Assembly (NCBI RefSeq): GCF_026163685.1
Contig: NZ_JAOXSR010000011.1
Span: forward strand, 62,001-126,000
DNA length: 64,000 bases
DNA from: Oerskovia flava
GTDB lineage: Bacteria > Actinomycetota > Actinomycetes > Actinomycetales > Cellulomonadaceae
Reading direction: 5' to 3'
A program made the position numbers and the translations under genes. A model generated the notes under the pieces. It was not told where the DNA came from, made no database searches, and saw nothing but the letters and a program-made list of their open reading frames with translations. This document shows positions 7,460 through 17,122 of the stretch, piece by piece; position 1 is the stretch's first letter; every line of letters begins with the position of its first letter.

Positions 7460-10400
7460 CAGATCCTCAGACCGCGGGGTGTCGGTGCGAAGCCGGCGTG
7501 CAGGAGCGCGGCGGTGACGCCGGTCGCGCGGGCGCCCGTGCTCCCGTCGCCGGAGAGCGCCTCCGCGCCGTCGATGCGCTGGACGACGAGCCGACCGAGG
7601 ACCTTGGTGCGTGCGGCGCGCACGAGCGCCGCGCACGCCATCCCGAGCGCCGCGGGAGCCTGCTCCTCGTCGGGGCCGGGGCTCACCCCGAACGTCAGGA
7701 GCGACCGGCCGCCACGCTCGACGTAGAGCACCAGGTCACCGTCCACGAGCACGACGACGGCCCCCGCCTTGCGTCCCGGGCGGTGCGCCCGGCGGGTGGG
7801 GTCGCCCGCCCCGCCGGACTCGGGCCAGGGGAGCGCCGCGCCGTACGGGTTGGCGGGATCGGTCGCCGCGAGCAGCACGGCCCGACCGGGACGGTCACGG
7901 TCGTCTGCCGGATCTCCTCCGGGGTCCCGGCCCAGCTCGCGAGCACGGGTGCGGTCCTGGGCGTCGGTCCGGAGCTGGTCGACGGCTCCCTGGAGCGCGA
8001 ACTGGGAGCCGCCGAGATGCTCGACGAAGTAGCCCCGGCGCACCGACCCGGTGGTCTCGAGCTCGGCGAGCACACGGTAGACCCCACGGAAGTACCCGGT
8101 GACACCCTCTGACGGTGCGGCCGCCCGGGTGAGCACGCCGTGCCGGTCGAGCAGCACCCGCGTGAGCGCGTGCGCGCGGCGGGTCGGGTCGGGCTCGCGC
8201 GCCGGCAGCGCGGACCAGCGTCCCGAGCCGCCCCGCAGGTCGGTCTCCACCTGCCGGGGCAGTGCGCCGAGCGTCGCGAACCGTGACCGGCGCACGGGCC
8301 GCACCCGGGCCGGTGCCCGCGGAGCCCGGTGCGCCCCGCCGCTCGCCCCCAGGCGGCTGCGCAGGGCGCCGAGCCCGTCGTTCGTCACCTGCCCGGCCCA
8401 CACCAGGTCCCACAGGGCCTCGAGCACGGTCGCCTGCGGTGCCTCGACGAGGTCGGCGAGGCGGGGGAGGAAGTGCCCTCCCGCGCCGGCGAGCACCTCC
8501 AGGATCGCCGCGTGCAGGGCGGAGTCCGCTGCGGAGCCCTCCTCGATCGGCGTGACGTCGGGCAGGGTCAGCGCAGCCGCGTCGGCGAGGTGCAGGCTGA
8601 CCGTCCCGTCGCGGCCGCCGGGCAGGGCGCCGTGACCGCACCACAGCACCTCGCCGGTCGTCGTGAGCTCGTCGAGCATGGCGGGCGAGTAGTCGACGAC
8701 CCGTGCCGGCAGCACCAGCGTCTCCAGGGCCGAGGCCGGCACGGCGGACCCGGACAGCTGCTCGACGACCCGCAGGACGCCGTCGACCCCCCGCAGTGCA
8801 CCGACCTGGTGCCACCGGGGCAGGAACACGCCGAGCGCCTCCTGCTCGACGGGCTCGACCTCGGCCCGCAGCGCGGCGAGCGAGCGGCGGCGCAGCGTGC
8901 GCAGGACGTCGGCGTCGCACCACTCGTCGCCGGTCCCGCCGATCGACTCGGGCCGCAGCCGTCCGCGGACCACCAGCCGGGCGCTCTCGAGGCGTTCGAG
9001 CGCGGCGACGACCACCGCGATGCCGAGACCGAACCGGTGCGCCACCTGCTGTGCCGCGAACGGGCCGTGCGTGCGGGCGTGGCGCCGGACGAGGTCGCCG
9101 AGCGGGTCGGGCACGAGCTCGGTGAACGCCTCGGGGATGCCGGTGGGCAGGGCGACGCCGAGCGCGTCCCGGAGGCGGCCGGCGTCCTCCGCCACGGCCC
9201 ACTGCCGCGCGCTCGCGGCGTCGACCCCGGCGATGCGCACCTCGATGACCCGTCGCGCCGCGGCGAGGTCGGTGAGCCAGGTGGTGACCTCGTCCCGGAC
9301 GTCCGGCCGTGTGCGCAGCGCGAGCTCGCCCGCGGGCAGCGGCCCCAGCCGGCGCAGCAGGTCCCACAGGTCCTCGGCGTGCCGGGCCTGGCGGTCGTGC
9401 ACGAGCGCGCCGAGCTCGGCCTCGGTCCGTTCGATCGCGTCCGGGTCGAGCAGGTCGGCGAGCTGGGCGGCACCGCCCTCGCCGCCCAGCAGCTCGGCGA
9501 GGAGCGTGGGGTCGAGCGAGAGCGCCGCGGCCCGGCGCTCGGCCAGCGGCGCGTCGCCGTCGTACAGGAACTGCGCCGTGTAGCCGAAGAGCAGGGACTG
9601 CGCGAAGGGCGAGGGCGTCGGGGTCGTCACCTCGACGACCCGGACCCGCCCGGCCGCCACGTCGCCCATGAGCGCCCCGAGCGCGTCGACGTCGAAGTCG
9701 TCCTGGAGGCACTCGCGCGCCGCCTCGAGCACGATCGGGAACTCGGGGTAGCGAGACGCGACCGAGAGCAGCTGGGCCGAGCGCTGCCGCTGCTGCCACA
9801 GGGGCTGGCGTCGGTCGGGGCGGCGCCGCGGGAGCAGCAGGGCACGCGCCGCCGCCTCGCGGAAGCGCGCCGCGAACATGATCGAGGAGCCGAGCTCCGC
9901 CCGGACCTCCTCCAGGACCGCGTCCGCATCGGCCAGCAGGTCGTCGAGCGTGACCTGCGCGGCGCGCGCACCGTCCGGGTTCTCCCACGCGTCGTCACCC
10001 GTGTCGGGGAGCCGCAGCACGATCCCGTCGTCGGCGTGCATGGCGGCGGAGTCCATCCCGTAGCGTTCCCGCAGGCGTGCTCCCAGCACGAGCGCCCAGG
10101 GCGCGTGCACCCGCGCCCCGTACGGCGAGTGGATCACGACCCGCCAGTCCCCGAGCTCGTCACGGAACCGCTCGACCACCACGGTCCGGTCGTCGGGCAC
10201 CGTGCCCGTCGCCGTGCGCTGCTCCGTGAGGTAGGCCTCGAGGTTGTCCGCCGCCCAGGGGTCGAGCCCGGCGGCGAGCAGGCGCTCGCGGCGTCGGTCG
10301 GCCGACGGCTCGTCGACCTGCTCGCGCACCCAACGGCCGACGGCGCGGCCCAGCTCGGCCGGCCGGCCGGGGGAGTCGCCCTTCCAGAAGGGCAGGCGGC

Positions 10401-12396
10401 CCGGCAGCCCGGGCGCCGGCGTGACGAGCACCCGGTCGGGCGTGATGTCCTCGATCCGCCACGTGCTCGAGCCGAGGGTGAACGTGTCGCCCACGCGGGA
10501 CTCGTAGACCATCTCCTCGTCCAGCTCGCCGACCCGCTTGCCGCCCCGCGGGCGGTCGCCGGTCCCCGAGCCGCCGCCCGCCGATCCTCCGCCCGCACCG
10601 CCCGTGCCGGACGGTCCCGCACCCTCGGACCCCCCGCCGGCGAGGAACACCCCGTAGAGCCCACGGTCCGGGATGGTGCCGCCGCTGGTGACCGCGAGGC
10701 GCAGCGCCCCGGGTCGGCCGCTGAGCGTCCCGGCCACGCGGTCCCACACGACCCGCGCGCGGAGCTCGCCGAAGTCCTCGCTCGGGTAGCGGCCCGCGAG
10801 CATGTCGAGCACGGCGTGCAGCGTCGCGTCACCGAGCCGCGCGAAGGGAGCGCTGCGCCGGACGGTCGCTGCGAGCTCCTCGAGCGACCAGTCCTCCGTC
10901 GCGACCATCGCCACGACCTGCTGGGCGAGGACGTCCAACGGGTTCGACAGGACGTGCACCGACTCGATCTGGCCGTCGCGCATGCGCTGGGCGATGACGG
11001 CGGACGGCACGAGGTCGCCGCGGTGCGTCGGGAACACCACGCCGTGGGACACGGCACCCACCTGGTGCCCCGCGCGCCCGATGCGCTGGAGCCCGCTCGC
11101 GACCGAGGGCGGTGCGCCGACCTGCACGACGAGGTCGATCGCCCCCATGTCGATCCCCAGCTCGAGCGACGACGTCGCCACGACCGCGGGCAGCCGGCCG
11201 TCCTTGAGCTCGGTCTCGGTCCGGGTGCGCTCGACCCGGCTCATCGACCCGTGGTGCGCGCGGGCGATGACCGGCTCGACGCCGACGCCGGCTCCCGATT
11301 GCGCCTGGACCTGCGCGGCCTGCAGCGTGCCGGGGTCGGGGACGTCCTCGCCGGAGCGCTCCGCCCAGACCTCGTTCATACGGGCCGTGAGCCGCTCGGC
11401 GCCGCGGCGGGAGTTGGTGAACACGAGGGTCGAGCGGTGCTCGGCCACGAGGTCCACGACCCGTTCCTCGACGTGCGGCCAGACCGAGGGCCGTGGGGGG
11501 CGCCCGGCCGCGGCGCCCGTGAGGTCCGGCTCGCCGGGGGGCAGGGGCGGCAGCGTCTCGCCCCCCGGGGCGGGCGACCGGCCGGGGACGGGAGTCGAGA
11601 GGTCCGCGAGGTCCGGGACGGGCACGACGATGTCGACCTCGATCCGCTTGCTCGACGGCGGTTGGACCACGACCACCTCCCGCCCGCCCTCCGACGTCGG
11701 GCGGTGGCCGCCCAGGAACGTCGCGACCCGGTCGACGGGGCGGACGGTCGCGGACAGCCCCACCCGTTGCGCGGGCGCGCTCCCGGCCTGCTCCAGCAGG
11801 GCGTCGAGCCGTTCGAGCGAGACCGCGAGATGCGCGCCGCGCTTCGTGCCGGCGACCGCGTGGATCTCGTCGACGATGACGGTCCGCACACCGGCCAGGC
11901 CCGCGCGGGCCTGCGAGGTCAGCACGAGGAAGAGAGACTCGGGCGTGGTGATGAGGATGTCGGGCGGCGCGGTGGCGAACCGGCGGCGCTCGGTGGCCGG
12001 GGTGTCCCCGGTCCGGGTACCCACGACCACGTCGGGCACCGTGACCCCCGCGCGCGCCGCCGCCTGGCGGATCCCGGCGAGGGGCGAGCGCAGGTTGCGC
12101 TCGACGTCGGCGGCGAGGGCCTTGAGCGGTGAGACGTACACCACACGGCAGCGCTGGGCGGCCTCGGGCACAGGGCTCGACATCAGGTGGTCGAGCGACC
12201 AGAGGAACGCCGCGAGCGTCTTGCCCGAGCCCGTCGGGGCCACGACCAGCGCGTGCCGGTCGCTGCTGATGGCCTCCCACGCGCCGGTCTGTGCCGCGGT
12301 GGGCGCCGCGAAGGCCCCCGCGAACCAGGCCCGGGTCGGCTCGGTGAACCCGGCGAGCACGGGTGCAGGCGTGCTCGGGTCGCTCGGCGTGTCCAC
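7459..12396 (-). CDS. lhr: Lhr-type large DNA repair helicase
   Basis: About 1645 residues, the full-length actinobacterial Lhr architecture. Two RecA-like helicase domains come first, with Walker A APTGSGKT near residue 55 and the DEIH Walker B near 175. A winged helix and the Lhr-core follow, then a long C-terminal half with further winged-helix modules. Known homologues are 3'-5' translocases that unwind 3'-tailed RNA:DNA hybrids and work in mutagen repair. A Gly/Ser-rich insertion of about 35 residues (near residue 600) is a species-specific linker. The GTG at 12396 is preferred over the GTG at 12423 because a CACAAT hexamer lies 6 bases upstream, but this is uncertain. It is divergent from the DUF3046 gene and coupled to nei2. 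Confidence 0.95.
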   Translation of the reverse strand: MDTPSDPSTPAPVLAGFTEPTRAWFAGAFAAPTAAQTGAWEAISSDRHALVVAPTGSGKTLAAFLWSLDHLMSSPVPEAAQRCRVVYVSPLKALAADVERNLRSPLAGIRQAAARAGVTVPDVVVGTRTGDTPATERRRFATAPPDILITTPESLFLVLTSQARAGLAGVRTVIVDEIHAVAGTKRGAHLAVSLERLDALLEQAGSAPAQRVGLSATVRPVDRVATFLGGHRPTSEGGREVVVVQPPSSKRIEVDIVVPVPDLADLSTPVPGRSPAPGGETLPPLPPGEPDLTGAAAGRPPRPSVWPHVEERVVDLVAEHRSTLVFTNSRRGAERLTARMNEVWAERSGEDVPDPGTLQAAQVQAQSGAGVGVEPVIARAHHGSMSRVERTRTETELKDGRLPAVVATSSLELGIDMGAIDLVVQVGAPPSVASGLQRIGRAGHQVGAVSHGVVFPTHRGDLVPSAVIAQRMRDGQIESVHVLSNPLDVLAQQVVAMVATEDWSLEELAATVRRSAPFARLGDATLHAVLDMLAGRYPSEDFGELRARVVWDRVAGTLSGRPGALRLAVTSGGTIPDRGLYGVFLAGGGSEGAGPSGTGGAGGGSAGGGSGTGDRPRGGKRVGELDEEMVYESRVGDTFTLGSSTWRIEDITPDRVLVTPAPGLPGRLPFWKGDSPGRPAELGRAVGRWVREQVDEPSADRRRERLLAAGLDPWAADNLEAYLTEQRTATGTVPDDRTVVVERFRDELGDWRVVIHSPYGARVHAPWALVLGARLRERYGMDSAAMHADDGIVLRLPDTGDDAWENPDGARAAQVTLDDLLADADAVLEEVRAELGSSIMFAARFREAAARALLLPRRRPDRRQPLWQQRQRSAQLLSVASRYPEFPIVLEAARECLQDDFDVDALGALMGDVAAGRVRVVEVTTPTPSPFAQSLLFGYTAQFLYDGDAPLAERRAAALSLDPTLLAELLGGEGGAAQLADLLDPDAIERTEAELGALVHDRQARHAEDLWDLLRRLGPLPAGELALRTRPDVRDEVTTWLTDLAAARRVIEVRIAGVDAASARQWAVAEDAGRLRDALGVALPTGIPEAFTELVPDPLGDLVRRHARTHGPFAAQQVAHRFGLGIAVVVAALERLESARLVVRGRLRPESIGGTGDEWCDADVLRTLRRRSLAALRAEVEPVEQEALGVFLPRWHQVGALRGVDGVLRVVEQLSGSAVPASALETLVLPARVVDYSPAMLDELTTTGEVLWCGHGALPGGRDGTVSLHLADAAALTLPDVTPIEEGSAADSALHAAILEVLAGAGGHFLPRLADLVEAPQATVLEALWDLVWAGQVTNDGLGALRSRLGASGGAHRAPRAPARVRPVRRSRFATLGALPRQVETDLRGGSGRWSALPAREPDPTRRAHALTRVLLDRHGVLTRAAAPSEGVTGYFRGVYRVLAELETTGSVRRGYFVEHLGGSQFALQGAVDQLRTDAQDRTRARELGRDPGGDPADDRDRPGRAVLLAATDPANPYGAALPWPESGGAGDPTRRAHRPGRKAGAVVVLVDGDLVLYVERGGRSLLTFGVSPGPDEEQAPAALGMACAALVRAARTKVLGRLVVQRIDGAEALSGDGSTGARATGVTAALLHAGFAPTPRGLRI

Positions 12397-12472
12397 CCGG
12401 CCATTGTGGACGTCGACACCCACAGACGCTCGACGGCGTCGGGTCGAGGGTCGCTCGTGGGAGGCTGTGCGG

Positions 12473-12706
12473 GTGCGATACAGGGAGTTCTGGCAGCTGG
12501 TCGACGAGGTCTTCGGGCCTGCCTACGGGAGGACCCTCGCGAGCGACCAGGTCCTCGGGGCGCTCGCCGACCGCACCGCGGCCCAGGCGATCGAGGACGG
12601 GGTGGAGCCGCGCGTCGTCTGGCACGCCCTGTGCGACGCCCTCGACGTCCCGGACCACCGTCGGTGGGGCGACGACGTGAACCGGCAGGCGCCGCCCGCG
12701 CGGTGA
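12473..12706 (+). CDS. DUF3046 small protein
   Basis: A 77-residue protein starting MRYREFWQLVDEVFG, with FGPAYGRTLASDQVL and the ending type WGDD typical of DUF3046. These proteins of unknown function sit beside recA in many Actinobacteria (for example Rv2738c). The GTG at 12473 is preferred because GGGAGG (12459-12464) lies 8 bases upstream; a GTG at 12467 would be too close to it. It diverges from lhr and precedes the phosphodiesterase gene. The conserved link to recA hints at a DNA-repair or division role, but nothing in the sequence shows one. Confidence 0.85.
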   Translation: MRYREFWQLVDEVFGPAYGRTLASDQVLGALADRTAAQAIEDGVEPRVVWHALCDALDVPDHRRWGDDVNRQAPPAR

Positions 12707-12774
12707 GCGACGACCGCGGGCGACCCCGACGCCCCGCGCTCGCGGTGCGCCGGGGGCGGCGGCATCATGGCGCC

Positions 12775-14973
12775 ATGAGACCTCGGTTCACCGTCGGCAT
12801 CACGCTCGGCGACGTGACCGGGGCTCTGTGGTCACTGGTCTCGACGACGCTCGGGCTGGGCCTGGCGATCTGGCTGGTACCGGGCGTCGAGGTCACGAAC
12901 CTCGCGGTCCTCCCGCTCGCCGCGCTCGCGGTCGCCGTCGGCGACGTCCTCCTGCGCCCCCTCCTACGTCAGGTCGCGGTCCGGTCGGGCGCGGTCGGTG
13001 CGCTCGTCTCCGGCGTCGCGGCGCAGCTCGGGGTGGTGTGGCTGGCCCTCGCGTTCCTGCCGGGCTTCACGATCGGCGCCTGGACCGACGTCGTGCTCGT
13101 CCTCGTCGTCGCCGCGGTGCTCATGGCGCTGGGTCGCTGGAGCGTCGGCGCCCGGGACAACGAGTACGTCGTCGGCGACCTGCTGCGCCGTGCCCGTCGA
13201 GCGGCCGCGCGTGACGCGCGGCGGGGGAACGCCTCGCAGCGCCCCGCCGCCCGGCCGGGCGACCCTCCGACGCCGGACGGGCTCGTGCACGGTCGGGGGA
13301 TGCTCGTCGTCCAGCTCGACGGCGTCTCCCGCACGACCTTCGACCACGCGCTGCAGGCGGGTCTCGTCCCGACGCTCGCGCGCTGGACGAGCTCCGGTCG
13401 GCACCGGGTCGAGACGTGGTGGGCGTGCGTGCCGTCCACGACACCCGCGAGCCAGGCGGGGCTGCTGCACGGGTCGAGCGCGCACGTCCCGGCGTTCCGG
13501 TGGTGGGACCGGGGGGTCGGGCGCATGGTCGTGACCAACCGGCCGGCCGACGCGGCGGACGTCGAGGCGCGCACGAGCGACGGGGACGGCCTGCTCGCGC
13601 AGGGCGGCGTCGCGGTCTCGACCATGTTCTCCGGTGACGCCCCGACGGCGCTGCTCGTCATGAGCCGCGCCCGCTCGGGCATGGGGCCGGGCCAGATGTT
13701 CGTGCGCTTCTTCTCGAGCCCGTTCGTCCTGTCGCGTGCGCTCGTGGCCACCGTCGCGGAGTTCTTCAAGGAGCTGTACCAGGGCTGGCAGCAGGCGGCG
13801 CGCGGGGTCGAGCCCCGTGTGGGCCGCCTGGGCGCCTACCCGGCGCTGCGGGCGCTGTCGAACGTCGTCCTGCGGGACCTCAACACGTCGCTCGTCGCGG
13901 AGCAGCTCGTCCGGGGTGCACCCGTGATCTTCGTCGACCTCGTCGACTACGACGAGATCGCCCACCACGCCGGGCCGCTGCGGCCCGAGTCGCTCCGGTC
14001 CCTGGAAGGGCTCGACCAGGTCCTCGGACTGTGGGAGCAGGTGGCCGAGGCCGCCGCGCGGGACTACGAGATCGTCGTGCTCTCCGACCACGGGCAGTCA
14101 CTGGGCGCGACGTTCCAGCAGGTCGTCGGACGGCCCTTCGCGGCCGAGGTGCGCCGGCTCATGGCGCTGCCCGTCGACGAGGAGCGGTCCCGCGCGGAGG
14201 CCGACGTCGAGGCCGCGACCGAGCAGTGGGGCGCGGTCAACACGGCGCTCAACGCGCTGGCCCGTTCCGGGGAGGGGCGGGTGCTCGTCGGCCCCGACCG
14301 CGTGGGCACCGCCCGCCGCCCGGGTGACGCCCCCGGGCCCGCCGCCCGCGCTCACGGGACCGCCGACGGTCCGGAGGGTGGGCAGGGCGACCTGCCGGAG
14401 GTCGCCGTCGTCGGGTCCGGGAACCTCGGCCTCGTGTGGTTCCCGCGCGAGCCCGCCCCGGTGCTCGGGGACACCGTCCGCGCTCGCTGGCCCGCGCTGC
14501 TGCCGGGGCTGCTCGCGTGCCCGGCGGTGGGCGTCGTCGTGACGCGGGAGGCGCCCTCGTCCGGGGAACCGGGTGCGGGGCCGGGCGACCCGGTGCCCGA
14601 CGTCGTCGCGCACGGGCCGCGCGGCCGGCACAACCTGGTGACGGGGCGGGTCGAGGGCGAGGACCCGCTGGTCGGCATGGGTCCGCGCGCGGCGGACGAC
14701 CTGCTGCGAGCCGCGCACCTCGAGCAGGCGGGGGACCTCCTGCTCGTCTCCCGGGTGGGCGACACAGGCATGGTGCATGCCTTCGAAGGGCTCGTCGGGT
14801 CCCACGGCGGGCTCGGCGGGGCGCAGAACGAGGCGATCCTCGTCCACCCGGCCCGTCTCGAGGTCCCCGACGGCGAGCGCGACGACGTCGGAGCACGGCG
14901 GATGCTCGTCGGCGCCGAGGCGGTCCACACGCGCCTCGTGGCGTGGCTCGAGGAGATCGGGGCGCGGACGTGA
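12775..14973 (+). CDS. Membrane protein: holin-4-like domain fused to an alkaline-phosphatase-superfamily phosphodiesterase
   Basis: 732 residues in two parts. Residues about 12-125 form four membrane helices like the phage-holin-4 family. After a basic linker, residues 176 onward form a type I phosphodiesterase/nucleotide pyrophosphatase domain. Metal ligands are visible as Asp182 (QLDGVS), the threonine nucleophile region Thr222-Thr223 (STTPASQ), DYDEIAHH, LSDHGQS and a late SHGGLGG. The substrate is unknown; related enzymes hydrolyse nucleotide or phospholipid phosphodiesters. The enzyme domain would face one side of the membrane, but topology cannot be fixed from sequence. The holin-like part does not indicate a prophage. 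The gene overlaps the next one by 4 bases (GTGA), implying joint expression. Confidence 0.8.
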   Translation: MRPRFTVGITLGDVTGALWSLVSTTLGLGLAIWLVPGVEVTNLAVLPLAALAVAVGDVLLRPLLRQVAVRSGAVGALVSGVAAQLGVVWLALAFLPGFTIGAWTDVVLVLVVAAVLMALGRWSVGARDNEYVVGDLLRRARRAAARDARRGNASQRPAARPGDPPTPDGLVHGRGMLVVQLDGVSRTTFDHALQAGLVPTLARWTSSGRHRVETWWACVPSTTPASQAGLLHGSSAHVPAFRWWDRGVGRMVVTNRPADAADVEARTSDGDGLLAQGGVAVSTMFSGDAPTALLVMSRARSGMGPGQMFVRFFSSPFVLSRALVATVAEFFKELYQGWQQAARGVEPRVGRLGAYPALRALSNVVLRDLNTSLVAEQLVRGAPVIFVDLVDYDEIAHHAGPLRPESLRSLEGLDQVLGLWEQVAEAAARDYEIVVLSDHGQSLGATFQQVVGRPFAAEVRRLMALPVDEERSRAEADVEAATEQWGAVNTALNALARSGEGRVLVGPDRVGTARRPGDAPGPAARAHGTADGPEGGQGDLPEVAVVGSGNLGLVWFPREPAPVLGDTVRARWPALLPGLLACPAVGVVVTREAPSSGEPGAGPGDPVPDVVAHGPRGRHNLVTGRVEGEDPLVGMGPRAADDLLRAAHLEQAGDLLLVSRVGDTGMVHAFEGLVGSHGGLGGAQNEAILVHPARLEVPDGERDDVGARRMLVGAEAVHTRLVAWLEEIGART

Positions 14974-15773
14974 CCGGGCAGCCGGCGCCGGCGCGGCCCG
15001 GCGGTCCGGGGCTGAGCGCGACCTGGCTCGGGCACTCCACCGTGGTGCTCGACGTCGGTGGTACGCGGGTCGTCACCGATCCGCTCCTGCACCGGCACGC
15101 CGGGATCCTGCGCCGCCGCGGCCGGCGTCCGGCCGAGGTGTGGCGGGGCAGCGACGCCGTCCTGCTGTCCCACCTGCACCACGACCACGCCCAGCTGCGT
15201 TCGCTGCGCCTGCTGCCGGGGGTGCCGGTGCTCACGGCACCGGAGAACGCGGCCTGGTTGCGGACCAAGGACGTGCGCGGTGTCGGGCTGGACGACGGCG
15301 AGTGGTACGACGTCGCCCCGGGGGCCCGGGCGCGCCTCGTCCGGGCCGTGCACGGCCACCGGCCGATGCCCCGGCGCCCGAACGCCGCGAACGGTCACCT
15401 GCTGCAGGTGTCGTCGGCGACGGGCACCCGGACGGTGTGGGCGGCGGGGGACACCGAGGCGTTCGCCGGCCTGGCGGAGCTGCCGGCGCTCGCGGGCGCA
15501 CCGATCGACCTCGCGCTCGTCCCTGTGCACGGCTGGGGTCCACGCCTCTCCCGCGGCCACCTGGGGCCCCTCGACGCGGCCCGGGTCTGCGCGACGGCGG
15601 GCGTCCGGGTGGCGGTCCCTGTGCACTGGGGGACGCTGCACGTGCCGGGCGGTCGGCACCTGCCGCGCGGGTGGATGGACTACGCGGGGGAGGCGTTCCG
15701 CCGCGCGGCACGGCGAGAGGCGCCCGGGACACGTGTCGTCGTGCTCCACCAGGGCGAGTCCTGGACGGGATGA
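14970..15773 (+). CDS. UlaG-like metallo-beta-lactamase-fold hydrolase
   Basis: 267 residues. The start GTWLGHSTV-like segment (ATWLGHSTVVLDVGG), the zinc motif LSHLHHDH, WAAGDTEAF and PVHWGT match the UlaG/NAPE-phospholipase-D-like branch of the metallo-beta-lactamase fold. These enzymes hydrolyse lactones or phosphodiesters; the true substrate here is unknown. Its GTG overlaps the stop of the phosphodiesterase gene by 4 bases, so two phosphodiester-type hydrolases, one membrane-bound and one soluble, are made together. A lipid-processing role is possible but inferred. It ends 210 bases before recA. Confidence 0.82.
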   Translation: MTGQPAPARPGGPGLSATWLGHSTVVLDVGGTRVVTDPLLHRHAGILRRRGRRPAEVWRGSDAVLLSHLHHDHAQLRSLRLLPGVPVLTAPENAAWLRTKDVRGVGLDDGEWYDVAPGARARLVRAVHGHRPMPRRPNAANGHLLQVSSATGTRTVWAAGDTEAFAGLAELPALAGAPIDLALVPVHGWGPRLSRGHLGPLDAARVCATAGVRVAVPVHWGTLHVPGGRHLPRGWMDYAGEAFRRAARREAPGTRVVVLHQGESWTG

Positions 15774-15808
15774 CGGGCCGACCGACACGCGGACGCCGGG
15801 GTGCCGTG

Positions 15809-15824
15809 TCGAACAGGTGTTCGG
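15809..15824 (+). promoter_or_regulatory. LexA operator (SOS box) of recA
   Basis: TCGAACAGGTGTTCGG matches the actinobacterial LexA palindrome TCGAAC-N4-GTTCGA in 15 of 16 allowed positions. It lies just upstream of a TAGTGT hexamer (15826-15831) that is a plausible -10, so bound LexA would block the promoter. The recA leader would be about 145 bases. Confidence 0.88.
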
Positions 15825-15983
15825 GTAGTGTTGTGCACAGCCGTCCCGTCGCGAGCCCTCCTCCACAGCCCGACGTCGGGCAGGGGTCCGTGTCGGTGGC
15901 AGGACGTACCGTCGGGACACGACACAGCAGCAGTGAACAGCTCGGCGCGACCAGCTCGCGCCCCGTACGCAAAGGTGACCGAC

Positions 15984-17102
15984 ATGCCTGCACCCGCAGA
16001 CCGCGAGAAGGCGCTCGAGGCCGCCCTCGCCCAGATCGACCGCAACTTCGGCAAGGGCTCGGTGATGCGCCTCGGTGACGACGGTCGTGCACCGGTCGAG
16101 GTGATCCCGACCGGTTCGATCGCGCTGGACGTGGCGCTCGGCATCGGCGGGCTCCCGCGCGGACGCGTCGTGGAGGTGTACGGGCCGGAGTCGAGCGGTA
16201 AGACGACCGTCGCGCTGCACGCCGTCGCGAGCGCGCAGCGGGCCGGCGGCATCGCGGCGTTCATCGACGCCGAGCACGCGCTCGACCCGGAGTACGCGAA
16301 GAAGCTCGGCGTGGACACCGACGCCCTGCTCGTCTCCCAACCGGACACCGGGGAGCAGGCGCTCGAGATCATGGACATGCTGATCCGCTCGGGTGCGCTG
16401 GACATCATCGTCATCGACTCCGTCGCGGCCCTGGTGCCGAAGGCCGAGATCGAGGGCGAGATGGGTGACAGCCACGTCGGTCTCCAGGCGCGGCTGATGT
16501 CGCAGGCGCTGCGCAAGATCACCGGCGCGCTGAGCCAGTCCGGTACGACGGCGATCTTCATCAACCAGCTGCGCGAGAAGATCGGTGTCTTCTTCGGCTC
16601 TCCCGAGACGACGACCGGTGGCAAGGCGCTGAAGTTCTACGCCTCCGTGCGCCTCGACATCCGCCGGATCGAGACCCTCAAGGAGGGTACGGACGCCGTC
16701 GGCAACCGCACCCGCGTCAAGGTCGTGAAGAACAAGATGGCGCCGCCCTTCAAGCAGGCCGAGTTCGACATCCTCTACGGCGTCGGCATCTCCCGCGAGG
16801 GCAGCCTGATCGACATGGGCGTCGAGCACGGGTTCGTGCGCAAGTCCGGCTCATGGTTCACCTACGACGGTGACCAGCTCGGTCAGGGCAAGGAGAACGC
16901 GCGGTCCTTCCTGCGGGACAACCCCGACCTCGCGAGCGAGCTCGAGAAGCGCATCAAGGAGAAGCTCGGGGTCGGCGCTCGTGTGGACGCACCCGCTGAG
17001 GCCGCTGCGGTGCCGGGCGACGGCAAGCCGGTCACCGCACCCGTGGCCCCGGCTGCCGCGCCCGCCCGTGGTGCCGCCAAGGGCAAGAAGGCACCCTTCT
17101 GA
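15984..17102 (+). CDS. recA: Recombinase RecA
   Basis: 372 residues, the normal length without an intein (some mycobacterial RecA proteins carry one). It binds single-stranded DNA, drives strand exchange and triggers LexA self-cleavage. Walker [10 protein letters not shown], the [12 protein letters not shown] Walker B region, the L2 loop and [10 protein letters not shown] are all intact. The tail is Ala/Pro-rich and ends in basic residues. The ATG at 15984 is chosen because AAAGGTG (15971-15977) lies 6 bases upstream; a GTG at 15975 is in frame but overlaps that ribosome site. It is followed by recX after 20 bases and preceded by an SOS box. Confidence 0.99.
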   Translation: MPAPADREKALEAALAQIDRNFGKGSVMRLGDDGRAPVEVIPTGSIALDVALGIGGLPRGRVVEVYGPESSGKTTVALHAVASAQRAGGIAAFIDAEHALDPEYAKKLGVDTDALLVSQPDTGEQALEIMDMLIRSGALDIIVIDSVAALVPKAEIEGEMGDSHVGLQARLMSQALRKITGALSQSGTTAIFINQLREKIGVFFGSPETTTGGKALKFYASVRLDIRRIETLKEGTDAVGNRTRVKVVKNKMAPPFKQAEFDILYGVGISREGSLIDMGVEHGFVRKSGSWFTYDGDQLGQGKENARSFLRDNPDLASELEKRIKEKLGVGARVDAPAEAAAVPGDGKPVTAPVAPAAAPARGAAKGKKAPF

Positions 17103-17122
17103 CCTGGCGGGACCGCGACACC

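Noticed and set aside
8329-12132. A 1267-codon open frame opposite lhr
   Set aside because: It reads Arg/Gly/Asp-rich low-complexity protein with no domains, and lhr on the other strand has full motifs. Long antisense frames are expected at this GC content.
12775-13150. A prophage lysis cassette suggested by the holin-like domain
   Set aside because: It is fused to an enzyme domain and surrounded by housekeeping genes; no endolysin, integrase or structural genes are seen.
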